Below, one piece after another: positions 45,775-55,639 of a stretch of DNA of 64,000 nucleotides. Origin of the DNA: Liopterus haemorrhoidalis. Its lineage: Eukaryota; Arthropoda; Insecta; Coleoptera; Dytiscidae. Numbering within the stretch: position 1 is the first letter of the stretch; the number at the start of each line of letters is the position of its first letter. The translations under genes and the position numbers were made by a program. The DNA lies in the NCBI GenBank assembly GCA_963971575.1, contig OZ020611.1, forward strand, positions 245,668,654 to 245,732,653. Reading direction: 5' to 3'. The notes beneath the pieces were generated by a model. The model made no database searches, had not been told where the DNA came from, and saw only the letters and a program-made list of their open reading frames with translations.

Positions 45775-48074
45775 ATGGAGAATAGTAATGAAAAATTGCG
45801 CTATATTTTGCAATATTATTACGACAAAGGGAAGAACACTGCGCAGGTTGTGAAAAAAATTGTGCTGTGTATGGTGAAGATTCTTATCAAAATCTGCTGC
45901 GCAGAAATGGTTCGCTCGCTTTCGTTTTGGTAATTTTAATGTGAAAGATGACACGCTCTGGTCGTCCAATCAGTGAAAAAGCTGATGAAATTCTTGAAAA
46001 AGTCCAGCAAGATAGGCATATCAGCAGTGTCGATATTGGTACGGAGTTAGGCATTGACCACAAAACTGTTTTGAACCATTTATGGATATCTGGCTACAAA
46101 AAGAAGCTCGATATATGGGTTCCTTAAGAGTTGAGCGCGAAAAACATGATAGACCCAATTAACATCTGCGATACGCTGCTGAAACGCAATGAAATCGAGC
46201 CATTTCTGAAACTTGTCATAACCGGTGATGAAAAATGGATCACCTACGTTAATCGGAAGCGTAAAAGATCGTAGACAAGGGATGGTGAGCAGTCACAAGC
46301 GTTCGCGAAGCGAGGATTGACGCCGAACAAGGTGATGCTTTGTGTGTGGTGGGACTGGAAGGGAATCGTCCACCATGAGCTACTTCCAGTTGGTCAGACG
46401 ATTGATTGTCAACTCCACTGTGGACAACTAGAAATATTACGCAGGGCAATTGAAAGAGAACGGCCCGAATTGAATAATAGGTGTTGTCTTTCATTATGAC
46501 AACGCAAGACCACACACTTCTTTGATGACCCGTCAAAAATTGCGAGAGCTTGGTTGGGAAATTTTGTTGCATTCACCGTATAGTCCAGACATAGCACCCT
46601 CTGACTATCACCTAGTCCGATCTCTTCAGAATTCTCTCAATGGAATTAAGCTGGTTTCAAAAGAAGCCTGTGAAAACCACTTGATTCAGTTTTTCAACCA
46701 GGAACCACAGAAGTTCTTCACCGATGGGTAACCGACGAGTTCATCGAAAATCAATTCATCGAATATCAATTCATCGAAAATCAATTCATCGAAAATCAAT
46801 TCATCGAAAATCAATTCATCGAAAATCAATTCATCGAATGATCAATTCATCGAATGATCAATTCATCGAAAAAAAATATTTTGTAAATATTTGAGAGGAA
46901 TGCCGAGGGGATTGGAAAGTCAAAAGAGCAGTGGTCAATAAAAGTAGACAGACTAAGAAATAATTGCGTAAATTTTTTTATATGGTTTAAAAAAAGGTAA
47001 ATAAAGTGACATAGTGTTTGAATATAAATAAAGAAATATAATAAGAAAACTTATATAATAAAAGAAATAAATGTTTTGTTTTTAAGGTTTAATAAGACAG
47101 GTTATGGGCAATTCCACGCAAATAATTTTTCTAAATTCATACACAATGATACGCATTTTAATTGGGATAATGTGGGGGAAAATAAAGTACTATGCGTCTA
47201 AAAACAAGGTAATTAGGTTAGGTTTAGTTAGTAAAAGTCTAAAACCGAGCGGAGCGAGTTACCCATCTTCTAGTTTAAGGACAAAGCACTATTTTAGGTT
47301 AGGTTAGTAAGGGTTTTGTTAAAAGAAGCCGAGCGAAGCGAGCTACCCATCTTCTAGTTTAATGTCAAAACACTATCTTAGGTTAGGTTATGTTAGTAAG
47401 GGTTTAGTTATAAGAAGCCGAGCGAAGCGAGCTACCCATCATCTAATTTAATGACAAAACAAACTCACACTAACATAACAATGCCATCTGTTTAGAATCA
47501 CCGTACATTGAACAAATCATGTGTGGTATAGTAAATATGAATAGTAAAACTATGTACATAACACAAAACCCTTAAGACTTAACAAATGGGGAAATACCAT
47601 TTTTATAATCCTTTAAGAATGGTTGTATTAAGTACATTTATGATCCCATTAACCGTGTTTTTCTGATCTAAGGAGCCCTGTTCGATTTCAAAATAATCCA
47701 ACAGGTATCTTTTACCTGGCGTATTTTCTGAATGGAAAATTTAAAAATTATTAATAGACTAAGTATGATAGTTATTTAATAAGTGTAGTCTGTCAACTTT
47801 TATTGACCACTGCTTTTTTGGCTTTCCGATCCCCTCGGCATTCCTCTCAAATATTTACAAAATATTTTTTTTTCGATGAATTGATCATTCGATGAATTGA
47901 TCATTCGATGAATTGATTTTCGATGAATTGATTTTCGATGAATTGATATTCGATGAATTGATTTTCGATGAATTGATTTTCGATGAACTTACCGTGAATC
48001 TCACCGATGGCATCATGGCTCTACCCGAAAAATGGCGAAACGTTGTCGATAATAATGGACCATATTTGGTTTAA
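45775..48074 (+). pseudogene. Mariner transposase (SETMAR-like), several lesions, split
   Basis: MENSNEKLRYILQYYYDKGK start, then after a frameshift the HTH-linker (SGRPISEKADEILEKVQQDR; DIGTELGIDHKTVLNHL). A stop follows WVP where relatives have WVPHEL. Then LVITGDEKWITYVN (first Asp), KVMLCVWWDWKGIVHHELL, HYDNARPHTSLMTRQKL (second Asp) and YSPDIAPSDYHLVRSLQNSL (third Asp). After the Foldback-like insertion the last codons IMALPEKWRNVVDNNGPYLV end at 48074. The catalytic triad is present, but stops and frameshifts disable it. Confidence 0.88.
46728..48000. mobile_element. Foldback-like element with tandem-repeat arms (1273 bp)
   Basis: Flanked by a perfect 10-bp repeat TCACCGATGG (46718-46727 and 48001-48010), within mariner codons. 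Long inverted arms (about 46728-46955 and 47785-48000) begin with tandem AATTCATCGAAAATC-type units and continue through GAGAGGAATGCCGAGGGGAT and AAAGTAGACAGACTA. The centre has three imperfect 84-89-bp repeats (GAGCGAAGCGAGCTACCCAT; 47217-47470). Non-coding. The architecture and the 9-10-bp duplication resemble Foldback elements. Confidence 0.8.
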
Positions 48075-48153
48075 ATAAATTCATTTTCACACTATAACAA
48101 AACCAGTTGAATTTTACTAAAAAAACGCCACGAACTTTTTCCCTGACCTGATA

Positions 48154-48510
48154 TTATTACGCAACTACCTAATAATTGGTCCAATCTCTATTATTATCAA
48201 TTATTGCTTGGCATCTTTTCGGTACACTCTCTACCAGCTTTTCGGCATAAGGCAGTGATCTCCATATCTGCCGTATTTGACGAGTTAGCTGATCCAAATT
48301 TTGAACGTTTATTGTTCGAAGTTTATATTTCATGTAAAAACTAGATTCATAAGAGAAAACCACATCACTCAAAGCGCAGTCTAAATTTTCCTTGGCTCAA
48401 GCTAGTTGTTTTTCGACATGTTTCACTGATAACAATGGTTTTTGTTTGGTGCTCCTGAATTTAATACCATTTTCAATTAAACGACTTCTCAGGATCATTA
48501 GACTTTTAGA
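48154..48510 (-). pseudogene. Tc1-like transposase remnant, copy 1
   Basis: The minus strand reads SRLIENGIKFRSTKQKPLLS, VKHVEKQLA, a stop, then KENLDCALSDVVFSYESSFY (the first catalytic Asp of FSDES is Tyr here). A deletion jumps directly to the C-terminal LPYAEKLVESVPKRCQAIID and NNRDWTNY. The missing middle included the other catalytic residues. Related to 54005-55110. Confidence 0.75.
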
Positions 48511-49490
48511 ACCACATCTATACTCACCTCTAGTTTTAGTTTTCTAATTAGATATATGGTAGACCTTAGTTTACGGCTCAGAAACTCTGTATGTTGGTCC
48601 CATCTTAGATGGGGATCTACATGTATACCAAGTAAACTTACATACAGGGGATTGTCATAGTCATGTGTCCTTGTGGTTATGAGTAAGCTTAGGGACTTGG
48701 TAGTGTTCAAGGATAGTTTATTGCTGGTGAACAAAGAATTAGCTCTGTCCATTAGTTAGAGATTTTCAGATTGAAGTGACAGTACCAGTTTTGTCATACG
48801 CCTCAGGATCCTGGACCACTACAGAGACGCACAGGTCTAAAATAAGAAGCTCCGAAATGAGATTTTTAAGGAAAATCGAAGGTAAATCAAAATTGGACAG
48901 AATAAGAAATGAAGTATTTAGAGAAAAACTAAACGCAAAACCAGTAGAGACTATAATGGAAGAAGGACAGCTAAGATGGCTGGGACATATACACAGAATG
49001 AGTGAAGATAAAATAGTAAAAAGAGTTTATGAAGCAAGATCAGTGAAGAAAGTTAGACTAAGAAGACCGAGAAAAACCTGGCACCAAGAAACAAAAGAAG
49101 CTGCAACGAAGAGAGGCGTAAAGTGGGAGAAGATAAGAAAATATACAAAGGACAGGACACGATGGAAAGAAGTATGGAGAACAACACCAGAAAATAAGTA
49201 ACTCCACTATAGCCTTACACCGCAAGGTAGAAAGGCTTCAGGATTAAGTAAAAGTATGGTTGTATCATCCGCATATAGTATTGATTTAGAATCCATGAAG
49301 GAGAAGTCATTAATATATATTAGAAATCGTAGTGGGCCAAGTAATGAGCCTTGGGGAACGCCGAGAAGAAGAGGAAGGGGTTTTGATTTGTTACTGCCAA
49401 TTTGGGGAAACTGCTGTCGATTTGATAAAAAGGATTTAAGCAAGGCACATTTTTTGGACGATTTAGGTCGAATGGAGAGATGTTAGAAGC
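48511..49490 (-). pseudogene. Non-LTR RT fragment, split by a plus-strand fragment
   Basis: The minus strand gives LKSFLSNRQQFPQIGSNKSK, LGVPQGSLLGPLRFLIYIND (motif B) and SKSILYADDTTILLLN (motif C, YADD) at 49443-49240. Beyond the intervening piece (48770-49204) come RANSLFTSNKLSLNTTKSLS and LLGIHVDPHLRWDQHTEFLS, which follow naturally in such enzymes. The two halves were one gene. Confidence 0.8.
48770..49204 (+). pseudogene. Non-LTR retrotransposon C-terminal fragment (different family)
   Basis: Open plus frame with VLSYASGSWTTTETHRSKIR, SSEMRFLRKIEGKSKLDRIR, GQLRWLGHIHRMSEDKIVKR and LRRPRKTWHQE, closing PENK then TAA (49198-49200). This is the well-known C-terminal region (W-LGH--RM) of RTE/Jockey-like polyproteins, 5'-truncated. 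It sits inside the minus-strand RT and is therefore younger. Confidence 0.75.
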
Positions 49491-49580
49491 TATAAACGAC
49501 TATTTAGAAGAACTCGAAGAAACCCACTTACGGGAGAAAATGAGGAACTTGAAGAAACATTGGAGGAATTGAGCTTCTAG
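49485..49580 (+). pseudogene. Possible mariner C-terminal scrap
   Basis: The short frame AINDYLEELEETHLREKMRN, then LKKHWRN and a stop, resembles the helical C-terminus of mariner/SETMAR-type transposases. Only about 27 codons, so the call is weak. Confidence 0.35.
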
Positions 49581-50043
49581 AGGGTGTTGAAAAATAAAGT
49601 ACCCTATGAAACAAAACCTCTTGTCTAGGGCTTACAATACCGGGATTCCGGGATCCCGAATACCGGAATCCCGGACGATTTTTGTCCGTTATTAAAAACC
49701 GGTATTTATGTAAAAATACCGGTATTTTGGTATTACATTAGTTGATAAAAATTGAATTTATGCACAATATAAATCTAATCTTGATTAGATGAGTTACGTC
49801 CGTAAGTTAGTAATTATAGTTGAAGGTAATGGGATTCGGACCAGTCAGAAAATAAAAACAAATTTATTAACTTCGCTAACGTTTCGATTTAATTTAAATC
49901 TTCATCAGAGCTTAGTTAATAGTCACGATATAAAATAACAATTTTAAAATTAATAGAGAATACATCATATTGTCCAGTTATTGAACTCAGAGATAAGCAT
50001 ATGCTTATCTCTGAGTATGTTATTTATGTTAGAAAAATTTTAA

Positions 50044-50865
50044 GAAATTAAATTTTGTATTCAAAAAGCGCTTATTGACATTAGTTCCAATATTCATTTT
50101 TCTGACGAAGAATTTAATTTATTATCTTCAATTATTGCTGCTCTTACTCCTGTAAAATTAACAGTAGATGCATTATGCCGAAAAGATGCAAATCTTTTGA
50201 CGGCTGACGCTTCTTTAACATTTATGTTAGATACTCTTGCCCAGCAAAAATCTGCAATTGCATTAGAATTATTGGAAGCATTAAAATCTCGAATTTTACT
50301 GCGACGAACTGAATTATCACAAATACTTCAGTATCTGCAAAAGGGCTCACAAGATGTTGGAGAAGTATTTAAACGCATATCCAAATTTACAATCATTAAA
50401 AAAATTGTAAGCTTAACTAAACGGCTCACACATGAAAATCTAGAAGATACAGAAGATATGGAAGTTGTGCAAGAAACATCCCTTCCAATATCTTCCCAAA
50501 TTAGTAATGAAACAATATTAGAATCTGACAAGGTAAACGTAAACGCATTAAAGAAAAAACTACAGGCAGCAATAGACGAAACACTAAATATTTCACCCGT
50601 GCCTGCGTTTAAAAAAATTCCAGGTCTGGAACAAAAAATAAAAAATGAAATTACTTTTTTTGAAAAAACAGGAACAAAAGGAACGTATTTACAAAATGTG
50701 TATGATTTCTTAATGACAATGGTGCCGACAAGTGTAGAATCAGAAAGAGCTTTTTCGGCGGCTGGTTATATTTGTACGAAAATTCGGTCCTCGCTTGATG
50801 ATGAAACGATTGATTGTTTATGTTTTTTAAGAGCATACTTTAATAAACAAAACGCAAGTTATTAA
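50044..50865 (+). CDS. hAT transposase, C-terminal 274 codons (open)
   Basis: Continuous frame after a TAA at 50041; the first ATG is internal and no start is defined. EEFNLLSSIIAALTPVKLTV and DALCRKDANLLTADASLTFM resemble the region before the hAT domain in BED-zinc-finger hAT proteins (ZBED-like). LQNVYDFLMTMVPTSVESER, AFSAAGYICTKIRSSLDDET and IDCLCFLRAYF form the C-terminal dimerisation domain. The BED finger and most of the RNase-H-like catalytic core are missing. No stop or frameshift in the retained part, so decay is recent. Confidence 0.85.
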   Translation, partial: EIKFCIQKALIDISSNIHFSDEEFNLLSSIIAALTPVKLTVDALCRKDANLLTADASLTFMLDTLAQQKSAIALELLEALKSRILLRRTELSQILQYLQKGSQDVGEVFKRISKFTIIKKIVSLTKRLTHENLEDTEDMEVVQETSLPISSQISNETILESDKVNVNALKKKLQAAIDETLNISPVPAFKKIPGLEQKIKNEITFFEKTGTKGTYLQNVYDFLMTMVPTSVESERAFSAAGYICTKIRSSLDDETIDCLCFLRAYFNKQNASY

Positions 50866-50995
50866 TATTATTTCATAAATACTTTCAATTTAATTATATT
50901 TTTTGCTTCTTTAATTATATAATGCCATACGAGCCTATTATATGTAAAATGTAACATAGAATTTAATATGTACTTTTTTTTACTTGCACGTTTTT

Positions 50996-52046
50996 AGGGT
51001 TTTGTAGGTATGACCAAAAAACCCTTATACCGTCATTTTGTCGTCTGTCTGTCTGTCTGTCTGTCTGTCTGTTCGGTAAAAATTGTAACCAAACGGCTAA
51101 ACCTAGAGAGTTGAAATTTAGCATGCTTATACAACTCTTTGACCCGCACATAGGAAAAATACTAAAACATCTAAAAAACATGTCCCCCTAAAAATATAAA
51201 CAAATATGTGCTCATCGAAAAAAAAAAATATTTTTTTAAAATTCTGAGTAGGGTATCAAATGAAAGCCCTTGGTACGTGGATTAACGATCAAATTTTAAT
51301 TTTTGCAAAATAAATTATTTTGAAGCGATTTTTGCCAAAATTGTGCAAAAAAAATTTTGTCCCACACCCTGTAGCTCAGATGGTTTAAACTAAAAATCTG
51401 AAAAAATTCTAAGTAATGTACATTGGTGTGAACCGGAATAGTTCAACAGGAATTTTTGATCAGATTATGTTTTTGGAACAAAAAGCATTTTTTGTGTTTT
51501 TTTGCTAATAATGTTATAGTTATATAGTTATATAGACGCTAAACAGTAACGTGTTTCTTGGTGCAGTGGCTAAGATACTTGCATTCTGCCCGAGAAATTG
51601 AGTTCGAATCCTACGAGAGGAGACAATATTATTTTTTATTTTTTTTTTTGCATTTTTATATTGTTTAAATTATTTTTTCAAAATTCTAGTTATAATTTGG
51701 CAATTGTTGCATTTAATTTTTAAAAGCGTAAATTTAATAACCAGTGTACACGAATGAGTTTCGTGTACAGAATGTACACGAAATCAAAGGGGAGGAGCTA
51801 TGACTAAAAACAACCAATGGAAGCCATAGGCGCAATTTTCAAAATCTTAATGAACCTTGATATATAAAAAAAAATACTGCACATCTTTAGAAACTTAAAT
51901 AATGGTAATAGGCATTTGAATTAAAATTCATAAAAAAATATTTTGACATAAAATTTGCTTTGGCATCCCAAATAATCATCATTCACTTACTAAATACCTG
52001 CAAAACCCTGAAATGTGTGAAAATTCACACTTCACATCAATTTTTT
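50996..52046 (+). mobile_element. Helentron/HINE-like repeat, copy G
   Basis: Full-length, short (TCTG)n (about 8 units, 51042-51071). tRNA-like block: A-box-like TGGTGCAGTGG (51559-51569) and B-box-like AGTTCGAATCC (51601-51611), 31 bases between them. The same cassette as copy F. Subfamily 1 right half; 3' stem-loop GTGTGAAAATTCACAC. Confidence 0.92.
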
Positions 52047-52295
52047 TGTATCTATCTACTCCTACTCTCTATGTAATAAAATAAATAATATCTACTCATT
52101 TCAGAACAATATTTATTGGATTTCATATATTATTTGTTAACAAGTCAATATAACAACTGAGATAAGTAAAAATATAACTAGTAAATTTTTTATTAATAAT
52201 ACCGGTTTTAATACCGGTATCCCGATATTTCAAATTTCAAATATCAAATACCGGTATTCAGATTTTAGTTCGGTATTGTAAGCCCTACTCTTGTC

Positions 52296-54004
52296 CTTAA
52301 TATCAAACTAAGTTAATCCTCAGATTGGCCTCATAGTAACGTGGTCAGTTCCAGTCATCATGTTAGGTTGTGTGTATGGGTATGGACAGTCATATACATA
52401 GCTGATATTTCATTTCCTGGTTGGTAATAGATTGCGGAGTGCAAGTGCTAAGTCGGGTATGAGTTACGGTGTTGCGGTTAGCTGAGAGCACAGGTAACAT
52501 GATACCGCCTCCCTCCTGCCTCCCTCCCGCCTCCCACTCCAGCCTCGCTGCCGTCTCCGTGTATTGATCAGGGGTTATCGCTACGGTGCACTACCGCCGT
52601 ATGGCCGTACGCTCGCCCATTGACGGGGACAGACACGCTCAGACTTGTTGCACCACCACTAAAACATACACATTTGCTAACATCCCATCATCATTTACCT
52701 AACTGACATAACACTTTACAATAAGTCTTTGCTGATCTAATCTCTTATTATATTGTACAAGTGTTGGTATGTATGTTCTATTCAACTTCTGGTGTATCTT
52801 CATTTTTCCGGTAAAGCGGAGAGAGGAAAATGAACCGCCGTCTTATCCGGCTGATATTTTTTTTAGTGCTTAGGCTTAATTTTATTTCGACAGGGGGTAC
52901 TGATTAATTTTTATTGATAAAAATCATGCATTTTTTCCTCGAATCCGTGTCGATGAAAGTCACCATTGATCAGCACGGACAGATTTTATCAGACGATAAA
53001 AGATGTTTATTCATATTTCTACTCTTCAGAAGACGATTTCAGACCAAAACTGAATTGAAAAACCTACAGTTGAAAGTATTTTATTAATAAAATTGAAGAA
53101 ATGTGTAAAAAATACATAAAAGTTGATAAAGATAATGCAGTTGGTTAAGGTTTTAACACATTTTCATAAATTTTGAAAATTTTTGCTGACCATAAAATTG
53201 CTTTCAGTTAAAAATGCTATTAAACGGAAAAGAAAGTAAGAATTAAGAAAGTAAGAATCAGTTTTGAGTTATCAAAATATATTTTAAGGGTCGTTCGAAC
53301 GTTTTAAAAGTTAAAACTATCTGTAGATACGTTCAAATAAGTTTTCAGGGTGAGGATAGATCTGTTAAGCAGTTTTGTTATTTTAATTCTGGAAACTGTA
53401 TGTTATTAATTATTTTACTAACTATATTAACGAAAGTATAAAGTACAATGTATTAGGAGGATAGATAAGACAGAATAATATTGGATATTTAGTAATCGCG
53501 TAATTTTAATTGTGTTAAATCTTGAAGTATTATATACCCAGATGTCATTTTAATATATTATTTATTTATATAAGTGATTATTGTAGGATGAAAGTGTTCT
53601 TTTATCATCATGAAGGTCTTACACTGTTTTTTTTTTTTGCAGTAAAAATAATTTTATAAGCGACAAGTGCGGCAAAATACCTTATTTTATTAAAACAAGT
53701 CGAAGCGACCAGTTTTGTTAACGTAGGGGGAGAAGCCCGGCGTAGCCGGGCTGAGGCCCCTAGTAACTATATAATTTAATAATGACAATCATAATAATAA
53801 TAATGAGGTATCTCCAAGCAGCACTGTCCCATATATACCAAATGCCAGAGCACTTTTAGATTATTCCACCGACTTCCTGAAATCGTTTTGCACAATCTGT
53901 CCATCGTGTCGTCCATCACTTGCAGTGTCCAACTATGTGTTCTTGTTGATTTTTGGCGAACTATAAGAGAGAAAAGGGAAAACTAAAAATAATTTAAAAA
54001 TTAA
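52296..54004. other. Longest unassigned stretch
   Basis: No gene recognised over about 1.7 kb. A GC-rich island at about 52450-52650 holds repeated CCTCCC and CCGTA-type motifs. A strong short hairpin AGCCCGGCGTAGCCGGGCT lies near 53736-53754, within GGGGAGA...GAGGCCCC. The rest is AT-rich. This is one candidate for unique host sequence. Confidence 0.35.
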
Positions 54005-55110
54005 CAGTAAATATTATTACGCTACTACCTGATAACTGGTCCAATCTCCATTATTATCAATTACTGCTTTGCATCCTTTTGGTACACTTTCTACCGGCTT
54101 TTCGGTATACGACTTTGGCAATGATCTCCATAATGCCGTATTCGATGAGTTAGCTGATCCAAATTTTGAACGTTTTTTGTTCGAAGCATATATATCATGT
54201 TCCCCCATATTCATCCAGCCATAAAAACTAGAGATGGGTCGTTCATGAACGAACCGGCTCACTGAGCCGGCGCAGTACACTGACCGAAGTGACACGGTTC
54301 ACCAAATTGAAATGAGCCGGCTCACGGCTCATTGTATAGTTTCAAGTTTCAAGAATACGATAGGTCGGGCGATTGTGAACAGTGACCGGAGTGATCCGGA
54401 TCTGGGTCGATGTCATGTTGAACTTCGCGAGAACTTGGCTTGTAATGTATTATCATAAAGTGTATTTTGTCATCAATTTGTAGGGCAGTTTATTTGAAAC
54501 TAATCGGCTTAGTCTGTATTTTCTTACAACCATACTATATAAAAATATTAAAAATATTGCCCAAATCCCAGATGTCCGATTTATAAGGGCAATAAACATC
54601 GCCATAAACTTAACACATCTGGTTTAAAATACAGTAGCTACATAAAGTGAATTGTTTGTTTCAAAAATGTTAGATAAGAGTCGGGGCTAAACGACGTTCT
54701 ACCTACGACCGAACGACCGGCAACTGACTGACCTGTGTCTCGGGATCTTGTTTAAAAGAACCGGCTCTAAGCAAGAGTCGGTTCTAAGCGACGTTCTACC
54801 TACGACCGAACGACCGACCGACCTGTGTCTCGGGATCATGTTTACAGTTCATATATTGCAAGAACCCGCTCTAAGCAAGAACCGCCTCTAAGCGACTTTC
54901 TACCTACGAACTAACGACCGTCCTGTGTTTTGGAAACATGTTTACTTAACCGGATCACTGAGCCGGATCAATGAACCGGCTCAACAAACTGAACGACCTC
55001 CACTGATCCGGTTCCGCAAACTGAGCCGAAATACCCATCTCTAATAAAAACTAGATTCATCAGGGAAAACCACATCATTCCAAACGCGGTCTAAATTTTC
55101 TTTGGTGTAT
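54005..55110 (-). pseudogene. Tc1-like transposase remnant, copy 2, split by a hAT MITE
   Basis: The minus strand upstream of the MITE (55110-55052) reads KENLDRVWNDVVFPDESSFY. Downstream (54228-54017) come GWMNMGEHDIYASNKKRSKF, then LPKSYTEKPVESVPKGCKAV and IDNNGDWTSYQ. The central catalytic part is deleted, as in 48154-48510, although this copy keeps more sequence at the junction. Confidence 0.75.
54229..55043. mobile_element. hAT-type MITE with internal tandem repeats (815 bp)
   Basis: The ends TAGAGATGGGTCGTTCATG and ATACCCATCTCTA have a perfect 8-bp target duplication ATAAAAAC (54221-54228 and 55044-55051). Both ends are rich in GAACCGGCTCA-type motifs. The centre has three imperfect units of about 100 bp (CTAAGCGACGTTCTACCTAC; CTGTGTCTCGGGATCATGTT). 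Non-coding. Confidence 0.88.
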
Positions 55111-55603
55111 AAATTAATATCTCTCTCTAGGAAGAGTAAAATAGGTCCAAGTATATGGATCTCTTGTCCGAGCTTAGAAAGCTGTATCCAGGGTATAAAG
55201 TTAATCTTGTAGTCCAGATAGTTGGTGTTTTGGATAGCAAATTTCTGTTTGCTTGAATAATTTTGCGGAGTTCATATTATTTGTGGAATTATGTTTGTCC
55301 TCTTTCTCTGTACATGTAAGTATATTGCGTAGAGGGTGTTGGGTGTCGGGTGACGATTTGTGGGGAGATTGGAGCCGCTGGTCTCAAGGCTGTCCGCAGG
55401 ATATTTTACTCTCCTCGTGACATGAATAACAAATGTACTCACATCACTGGCCACTACACGTCCCGGACATGAAGGACATTCTAATTCTTAAAATTCATCT
55501 TATCTTTTATCAAGAAATTGTATTATAAGCATCTGAAACGTGTAGAAACCAAATATGGGGCAGAAAAAAAAAAAAAACAAACATAGCCTCCAACTTTATT
55601 AAT
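55111..55603. other. Unassigned sequence
   Basis: No gene or repeat family recognised. A short frame at 55272-55454 (minus) has no known domain. Confidence 0.35.
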
Positions 55604-55639
55604 ATACGAGGGACCTTCAGTAATTAAGGAGACAGATGT

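Larger units (their letters stand above)
45590..48151 (+). mobile_element. Mariner element split by a Foldback-like insertion
   Basis: The termini TCACGTCTGGGAAAAAGTTA and GAACTTTTTCCCTGACCTGA are inverted repeats with TA outside (45588-45589 and 48152-48153). Removing the insertion (46728-48000) and one 10-bp duplication gives about 1.28 kb, a full-length mariner. Confidence 0.88.
49626..52287 (+). mobile_element. hAT element with partial transposase and nested Helentron-like copy
   Basis: The ends TAGGGCTTACAATACCGG and CGGTATTGTAAGCCCTA have a perfect 8-bp target duplication CTCTTGTC (49618-49625 and 52288-52295). Subterminal ATACCGGTATT motifs recur at both ends. It contains a 274-codon open transposase 3' part (50044-50865) and Helentron-like copy G (50996-52046). 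Confidence 0.93.

Noticed and set aside
49881..49908. Possible hammerhead ribozyme core on the minus strand (CTGATGA ... GAAAC with a five-pair stem II)
   Set aside because: An extra A is bulged at the base of stem II, and no partner strands for stems I and III or cleavage site could be found nearby.
51559..51611. Genuine tRNA gene in the Helentron-like copies
   Set aside because: A and B boxes are recognisable, but I could not form acceptor and anticodon stems, and the blocks recur only inside repeats; called tRNA-like instead.
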